Positions 51,540-60,500 of a stretch of DNA of 64,000 nt are shown here, one piece after another. Each line of letters opens with the position of its first letter. Positions within the stretch are counted from its first letter, which is position 1. Source of the stretch: JANQHO01 sp965218075 (GTDB lineage: Bacteria; Bacteroidota; Bacteroidia; Flavobacteriales; Schleiferiaceae). The DNA is taken from the NCBI GenBank assembly GCA_965218075.1, contig CBDCJZ010000003.1:806001-870000 (forward strand), in the 5' to 3' direction. A model generated the notes under the pieces. That model was not told where the DNA came from, ran no database searches, and saw only the letters and a program-made list of their open reading frames with translations. The position numbers and the translations under genes are program-made.

Positions 51540-54500
51540 TCACTGCAAAGTAATACGTCGATTCACAGTAGCTTTTTCAGTAATCAACTGCAATAGGTAT
51601 ATTCCACTACCATAAGTCGCCATATCTAATCTTTTTCTGTAACTTCCCCTAAAGCTCTTCAACTCATCTTCCAAAATCACTTGTCCCAGCATATTAATGA
51701 TGCGAATCTCCATATCCTCACCAAGAGATGAGCTAAACTCAAGGTTGAAAATCCCATCACTCGGATTTGGATAGATGCGAAGAGAATGCTCAAGAAGCTC
51801 ATCCACATGGAAGCCCCGAATCTTCAAGGTATCTGACCAGCTACTTATTTTACCCGCAGCACAACTGTCCTGTACATATACATCATAATTACCTCCAGAG
51901 GCCAGATTACCTAAAATATAAGGATTAGGTACATCATACACAAAGGTTCCCGTTCCGGGAGTAAAGCCCTGAGAACCGTATTCCAGATTCCAATTAGGAG
52001 CACCACCTGCGGTCCAGCTAATGCTCGCCGAGGTCGGTGTAACAACTGAATATGCTAAATTAAAAGGACCCGGACAGACGGATATTCTGAAAGAATAAGG
52101 TCCGCTCCAGCTACTCACATTCCCTACACCACAACTGTCTCGTACATAGAACTCATGGTTTCCTGGATTTAGACCTGTTAAAGTCTGAGGATTAGTGGCA
52201 GTATATACAAAGTTACCCATTCCAGGAGTAAAACCAGCCGTGTCCCATTCCACATTCCAATTAGAAGCCCCGCCTGTAGTCCAGGAGAGAATAGCTGTAG
52301 TAAAAGCGCTGATGGAAGCCCCTAGCCCTGTAGGGGCAGGACAAGAAAGGATAATGGGCATTCTGAAAGAGTAAGGTCCGCTCCAAGCACTTACATCGTG
52401 CACCCAACAACTGTCTTGTACATAAAAATCATAGCTATCACCCGGATTTAGACCAGTTAGAGTGTAAGGACGGCTAGTATTATATACAAAGTTACCCATT
52501 CCAGGAGTAAAACCAGCTGTGTCCCATCTCACATTCCAGTTGGAAGCCCCCCTAATGGTCCAACTCAAGACAGCCGTTGTTGAACCTGTAATTGAAGCAG
52601 ATAGATTTGTTGGAGATAGAAGACACCGAGGCAAATTATACTCGTCAGCACCTATATCTACCCTAGTGGAAGGAGGCAATGGACGGGGGTCATTGTCAAT
52701 ATCGACACGAATACCTAAATTACTCTTACCTGTATCATTGGCCAAAGAGTCTAATACATGTAGATCAGCAGGGGCCGTTTCCCTTACAAATACCGGATCG
52801 CCTTCTATAGAATGGGCATTGAGTACAGGCTTGGCTCTTTGCCAGTCAGCTAAATCTGTAAATGTTGTTGTAGAACCGTCCTCTGCGATATCCCCGCTTA
52901 GCTGATATTGATAAAGATTGTAGTCGATATCAATGGTCGATGGCAAGCTCACTGAAGCATCTAAAGCTACTCCATTTGGGTTGCTGAAAATGTTGTTGTA
53001 GAAACTCATATCAGAATTGTTACTGCCAGTAAACTCCATAGCGGGATCGCCCACAGCCGTGTTGTGATAAATATTTATTTTGGATAGAAAAGAAAAGCTG
53101 AATCCTGACGACATCCTAATGGCCGCATCGGGGGCATAAATCATATTGTTGGCAATCAGTGAACGAGCTGTTCCACTGGAGCTACCTCCATAAATTACTA
53201 TCCCCTCATCGCCACAGTCAAGCAAATTATTTGCCCTAATCTCAAAGTCCGTAATATCTTCGCAATAGATGCCATAGCCAAAACTACTATTGGTATTTTC
53301 AATCACATTGCCCGAGATAATCAGGCTGTCCTGTTCATCTACCAGGATGCCATAATTGTAAATATCAATAAAGCGGTTACGCAGGATGTAGTTGCCTACA
53401 TCTTCATCGCTTGTATTGCCTTCCAGAGATATTCCATAGTAACCTCCTGTGATGATATTGTCAGAGACGGTCAAATGCTTATTCGTAGTAACTGTGTAGG
53501 TATTGTCCAAACTGCCGGAGCCCACTATGCCCCCTCTGTCAAATGTTGTATTAACCGGCTGTTCAATCAAACAGGAATCGATGACGATATGATCCGTGTT
53601 CTGAAGATGCACTACCCAGGCATCTGTTGAGCTTTTGGTGTTTTCGAGGGTTATATTCCTCAAGCTTACATAGCTGGTGCCGTCAAAAGACACAGTAGCA
53701 TTGCTTGTCAAGCTGCCATGAACGAGGGTAACTAGCGAGCTATTTCCACCGTCAATGACAATAGTATTGCTTTGGTTTACACCAACGATATTAGCTAGTG
53801 TAAACTGCTCCCTATAGGTGCCAGGAGCTACGTTAATGATTACAGCCCCTGAAACACCGCAGTTGTTGAGCAAAGTGGCAAGAGAATCAAAGTCTGGGAA
53901 ATTATTCGGGCCCACCGCTCCTCCAAGGATATAAGTACCTTTGAGGGCATCTACACAGGGGGTTTGAAAGGTGAAGGGACCAATCCAGAGACTCACATCA
54001 CCTACACCACAACTGTCCTGTACATAAAAATCATAGCTATCGCCCGGATTTAGACCAGTTAGAGTGTGAGGGTTGGGGACATTGTGCTGAAAGGTTCCCA
54101 TACCAGGAGTAAAGCCCTGAAGTCCGTATTTCAAGTTCCAATTTAAAGCGCCCTGTGCGGTCCAGCTTAAGATGGCTGTCGACACATTCGTAATTAAGGC
54201 AGACAGCTCAATTGAAGGAAAACAAGTCGCTGGATGGTACTCATCAGCGCCTATATCTACCCTAGTGGAAGGGGGCAATGGACGGGGTTCATCGTCAATA
54301 TCGACATGAATGCTTAAAGCACTCTTACCTGTATCATTGGCCAAAGAGTCTAATACGTGTAGGTCGGCAGGGGCCGTTTCCCTTACAAATACCGGATCGC
54401 CTTCTATAGAATGGGCATTGAGTGCAGGCTTGGCTCTTTGCCAGTCAGCTAAATCTGTAAATGTTGTTGTAGAACCGTCCTCTGCGATATCCCCGCTTAG

Positions 54501-57500
54501 CTGATATTGATAAAGATTGTAGTCGATATCAATGGTCGATGGCAAGCTCACTGAAGCATCTAAAGCTACTCCATTTGGGTTGCTGAAAATGTTGTTGTAG
54601 AGACTCATATTAGAATGGTTACTGCCAATAAACTCCATAGCGGGAAGACCCATAGCCGTGTTGTGATAAATATTCACATTCGAGTTGTTTCCTGTCATCT
54701 TAATGGCCGCATCGGGAGCATAAATCATATTGTTGGCAATCAGTGAACGAGCTGTTCCACTGGAGCTGCCTCCATAAATTACTATCCCCTCATCCCCACA
54801 ATCAAGCAAATTATTTGCCCTAATCTCAAAGTCCGTAATATCTTGGCAATATATGTCATAGCCAAAACTACTATTGGTATTTTCAATCACATTGCCCGAG
54901 ATAATCAGGCTGTCCTGTTCATCTACTACAATGCCAGAATTGTAAATATCAATAAAGCGGTTACGCAGGATGTAGTTGCCTACATCTTCATCGTTTGTAT
55001 TGCCTTCCAGAGCTATTCCATAGTAACCTCCTGTGATGATATTGTCAGAGACGGTCAAATACTTATTCGTAGTAACTGTGTAGGTATTGTCCAAACTGCC
55101 CGAGCCCACTATACCCCCTCTGTCATATGTTATATTCACCGGCTGTTCAATCAAACAGGAATCAATGACGATATGATCTGTGTTCTGAAGATGCACTACC
55201 CAGGCATCTGTTGAGCTTTTGGTGTTTTCGAGGGTCATATTCCTCAAGCTTACATAGCTGGTGCCGTCAAAAGACACAGTAGCATTGCTTGTCGAGCCGT
55301 CATGAGTGAGCCTAACTAGCGAGCTACTCCCACCGTCAATGACAATCGTATTGCTTTGACTTACACCAGCAATATTACCCAATGCCAAATGCCCAGTATA
55401 GATTCCAGGAGCTACCTCAACGGTTACAGGACCTTTAATGCCGCAGCTATTGAGAGAAAGAAAAAGATAAGCAAAGTCCGAGATATTATTCGGGCCAATT
55501 GTTCCGCCAAGGGTATAAGTACCACTGAGAGTATCTAGACAAGGGGTTTGAAAAGTGAAAGGGCCGCTCCAGAGACTCACATCGCCCGCACCACAACTGT
55601 CCTGTACATAGAAATCATAGAAACTAAGAGGAGTTAAACCACTTAGAGTATAAGGATTGGACACATTGTGCCGAAAGGCTCCGCTACCCCGAGTAAAGCC
55701 CTGAATGCCATATTCCACGTTCCAGTTAGAAGTGCCTCTTGCGGTCCAGCTTAAGACGCCTGTCGATGGGCTCGTAGTTGAAGCAGATAGCCCAAATAAA
55801 GACAAACAAGTTACTGGATGGTACTCGTCAGCACCTATATCTACCCTAGTGGAAGGAGGCAATGGACGGGGGTCATTGTCAATATCGACACGAATACCTA
55901 AATTACTCTTACCTGTATCATTGGCCAAAGAATCTAATACATGTAGGTCGGCAGGGGCCGTTTCCCTTACAAATACCGGATCGCCTTCTATAGAATGGGC
56001 ATTGAACACAGGCTTGGCTCTTTGCCAAGTAGCTAAGTTTGAATAGCTTGCAGAACCGTCCTCTGCGATATTCCCGCTTGCCTGATAAAGATTGTAATCG
56101 ATATCGATAGTTGGTGACAAGTTCGATGAAGCCTCTAAAGCTACTCCACTTGGGTTGCTGAAAATGTTGTTGTAGAGACTCATATCAGAATTGTTACTGC
56201 CAGTAAACTCCATAGCGGGATCGCCCACAGCCGTGTTGTGATAAATATTTATTTTGGATAGAAAAGAAGAGCTGAATCCTGACGACATCTTAATGGCCGC
56301 ATCGGGAGCATAAATCATATTGTTGGCAATCAGTGAACGAGCTGTTCCACTGGAGCTGCCTCCATAAATTACTATCCCCTCATCGCCACAGTCAAGCAAA
56401 TTATTTGCCCTAATCTCAAAGTCCGTAATATCTTGGCAATAGATGCCAGAGCTAAAACTATTATTGGTATTTTCAATCACATTGCCCGAGATAATCAGGC
56501 TGTCCTGTTCATCTACCAGGATGCCATAATAGTGAATATCAATAAAGCGGTTACGCAGGATGTGGTTGCCCACATCTTCATCGCTTGTATTGCCTTCCAG
56601 AGATATTCCATAGTAACCTCCTGTGATGATATTGTCAGAGACGGTCAAATACTTATTCGTAGTAACTGTGTAGGTATTGTCCAAACTGCCGGAGCCCACT
56701 ATACCCACTCTGTCAGATGTTGTATTCACCGGCTGTTCAATCAAACAGGAATCAATGACGATATGATCCGTGTTCTGAAGATGCACTACCCAGGCATCTG
56801 TTGAGCTTTTAGTGTTTTCGAGGGTCATATTCCTCAAGCTTACATAGCTGGTGCTGTCAAAAGCTACGGTGGCATTGCTTGTCGAACCGTCATGAGTGAG
56901 GGTAACTAACAAGCTATTCCCACCGTCAATGACAATCGTATTTGTCGAGCTTACACCAGCAATATCACCTAATGTAAACTGCTCCCTATAGGTTCCAGGA
57001 GCTACCTTAATGATTACAGGACCTGAAACACCACAATTACTGAGAAAAGTAGCAAGGGAATCAAAACTCGAGAAATTATTTGAGCCAGCCGCGCTTCCGT
57101 TAAGGGTATAAATACCTCTGAGAGCATCTACACAGGGGGTTTGAAAGGTGAAAGGGCCACTCCAGAGACTCACATCTCCCGCACCGCAACTGTCCTGTAT
57201 ATAGAAATCATAGAAACTAAAAGGAGTTAAACCACTTAGAGTATAGGGATTGGACACATTGTACCGAAAGGTGCCCCTACCCCGAGTAAAACCCTGAATG
57301 CCATATTCCATGTTCCAGTTAGAAGTATCTCTTGCGGTCCAGCTTAGGACAGCTGTCGATGGACTCGTAATTGAGACAGATAGCCCAAATGAAGGCAAAC
57401 AAGTCGCCGGATGGTACTCGTCAGCACCCATATCTACCCTGGTAGTAGGAGGCAATGGACGGGGATCATCGTCAATATCGAAACGAATGCCTAAAGCACT

Positions 57501-60500
57501 CTTACCTGTATCATTGGCTAAAGAGTCTAATACGTGTAGGTCAGCAGGGGATGTTGCCCTTACAAATAGCGGATCGCCTTCTATAGAATGGGCATTGAGT
57601 GCAGGCTTGGCTCTTTGCCAGTCAGCTAAATCTGTAAATGTTGTTGTAAAATCTTCCTTTGCGATATCCCCGCTTGCCTGATAAAGGTTGTAGTCGATAT
57701 CAATGGTCGATGGCAAGCTCGATGAAGCATCTAAAACTACTCCGCTTGGATTACTGAAAATGTTGTTGTAGAGACTCATATCAGAATGGTTGCTGCCAGT
57801 AAACTGTATAGCAGGGTCGCCCACAGCCGTGTTGTGATAAATATTCACATTCGAGTTGTCTCCTGTCATCCTAATGGCCGCATCGGGAGCATAAATCATA
57901 TTGTTGGCAATCAGTGAGCGAGTTGTTCCACTGGAACCGCCTCCAGAAATTATTATCCCCTCATCTCCACAGTCAAGCAAATTGTTTGCTGTAATCTCAA
58001 AGTCCATAATATTTAGACAATATATGTTATAGCCAAAACTACTATTGGTATTTTCAATCACATTACCCGAGATAATCAGGCTGTCCTGTTTATCCAGCTG
58101 AATGGCAGCTTGGTAAATATCACTAAAAAGATTACGCAGGATGTGGTTGCCCACATCTTCATCGCTTGTATTGCCTTCCAGAGATATTCCATAATAACCT
58201 CCTGTGATGATATTGTCAGAGACCGTCAAATGCTTATTCGTAGTAATTGTAGAGGCACTGGTCAAGCTGCCGGAGCCCACTATGCCCCCTCTGTCAAATG
58301 TTGTATTAACCGGCTGTTCAATCAAACAGGAATCAATGACGATATGATCCGTGTTCTGAAGATGCACTACCCAAGCATCTGTTGAGCTTTTGGTGTTTTC
58401 GAGGGTTATATTCCTCAAGCTTACATAGCTGGTGCTGTCAAAAGCTACGGTGGCACTGCCGCTATGAGTGAGCCTAGCAAGCGAGCTATCCCCACCGTCA
58501 ATGACAATCGTATTGCTTTGGCTTACACCAGCGATATTACCCAGTTCAAAGTGCTCCGTATAAGTTCCAGAAGCTACGTTAATGTTTACAGGGCCTTTAA
58601 TGCCACAATTATTGAGCATAGTGGCAAGGGAATCAAAACTCGGAAAATTATTCGGACCAGGAGTTCCTCCAAGAACATAAATACCGCTAATAGCCTCTTT
58701 ACAAGGGGTTTGGAAGCTCAATCTCACCCATTCACTAACAGATGTTCCACATTCGTTCCGCAAATAAATATCGTATCTTGTATTTACAGCTAATGCGGAA
58801 ATCGTATGGGAATTAATTGGGACTTTAATACTGTCGATCCCGGAATTTGATCCCGGAATAAAACCCGGAGAGCCCCATTCCAGTAACTTGTTCATAGCAG
58901 AGGAAGACCATGAAAACTCCACGCTCGTAGTATCAACAATGTTAAAAGCAAAACTCGACGGCTCTAAGCAGGGAACAACAGCAATAGAAATATCATCAAA
59001 GGAATAGCCGTCGCTATAACTAGTACTCGTTGCCGAGGAAGTGCCTTCTTGCCCAAAGCGAATCTGAGTGCTGGCAGATACTTTCTGTCCAGCAGCCATG
59101 AGCAGAGGCGATAACGTCATTTTTACAGTCTTGTATGAGCCTGATGATGTACTTTGATTATCAAACAAGTCGTAAACCTGAACCCAAGGGTCTACTAAGC
59201 TGCCCCGCATCCATACTTTATCATTTTTATGATTTTGTTCACCGTGATGGCTGTAGCTGAAAGTCAATCTTAGAATCGAGTCGACATAATTCGACAGATT
59301 TATAGTAAGAGTCAAGTAATTAGTATTGACATCCCCAAATGGTATCCGATCCATTGTAGCTACCCGAGCACCTGTTTGAGGAAAGGTTGTTCCCGGACTG
59401 AAACGCAATCTTCCCTGGCCAGAAATACTATTCTCATAAGACCAATAATAGTCGGCAGAGTCACATAAATTAACTTGGGAAACGTAAAAAGTATCCGGAT
59501 AAGCTTCAAAACCCTCCTTAAATGGTAATGTAGAAGGCTTATTGGTCAAACATCCAGTAAGAAAGGAAAGTGGTTCTGACCAGGCACTAAAAGCTCCTAT
59601 TGTAGTACAGGAATCTCGCACATAGAGCTCGTAGGTTGAATTCTGATTCAGCCCCCTGATCGTATAAGCCGTATCATTAGTTGTAGCGCTGTCGGCACCC
59701 AAACCTATTCCAGGTATAAATGGAGGAGGCGTTTCCCATTCAAGCGACCAAATAGATCCTTCGCCGGCCTTCCAACTCACTGAAGCGCTATCAGGCCAAA
59801 CAGCATTGACAATCAAATTATCCGATGACTGACAGAGTACCTCCCTAATGCCAATACCATCAAAGGAATAGCCATCGCTATAGCTGGTAGTGATTGCCGA
59901 GGAGGTACCTTCTTGCCCAAAGCGGACTTGAAAAGTAGTCCCTACCGTTTGGGATGGTAAGGCATTTGCCAGAATGCCATCAATGTCTAAGCCCTTCACC
60001 CGTTTGTATTTACCTGTTGTACTCTGATTGAAATACAGATTATAGATTTCCACCCACGCTTGAGTAGTGTCGCCACGCACCCATACCTTGTCGTTGTTAT
60101 GTTCTGATTCTCCATGATGCATGTAGCTGAATTCCAGCTCCAGCCGTCTTGAAGCATTATAAGAGCTTAAATCAGTTGTTAGAATCAAATAATTAATGGC
60201 CTCAACTCCGAATACAACGCGATCCAAAGTCGCCGCCGAGTTTCCTTTATTGGCAAAATCTTTCACTTCAAATCTCAAACGACCTTCACCGGGAACAGAG
60301 GTCTCATAACTCCATTTGTAGGTCGAAGCACAGAGTACATCTTGGTTTTGCTGGAAAATGCTGTCAGAAAACCCAAATTCAAAGTCTTCGAATATGGGCA
60401 AAGTAGCAGCAGATATAGGCGCACACTTTGTTTGAAAACTGAACGGCCCTGCCCAAACACTAAAGCCATCTCCTGAACTTGAACAGTCATCTCGTATATA

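Noticed and set aside
52100..58690. Regularly spaced repeats resembling a CRISPR or satellite array
   Set aside because: Spacing is about 1.58 kb, repeats are coding and in frame, and there are no short direct repeats with unique spacers.
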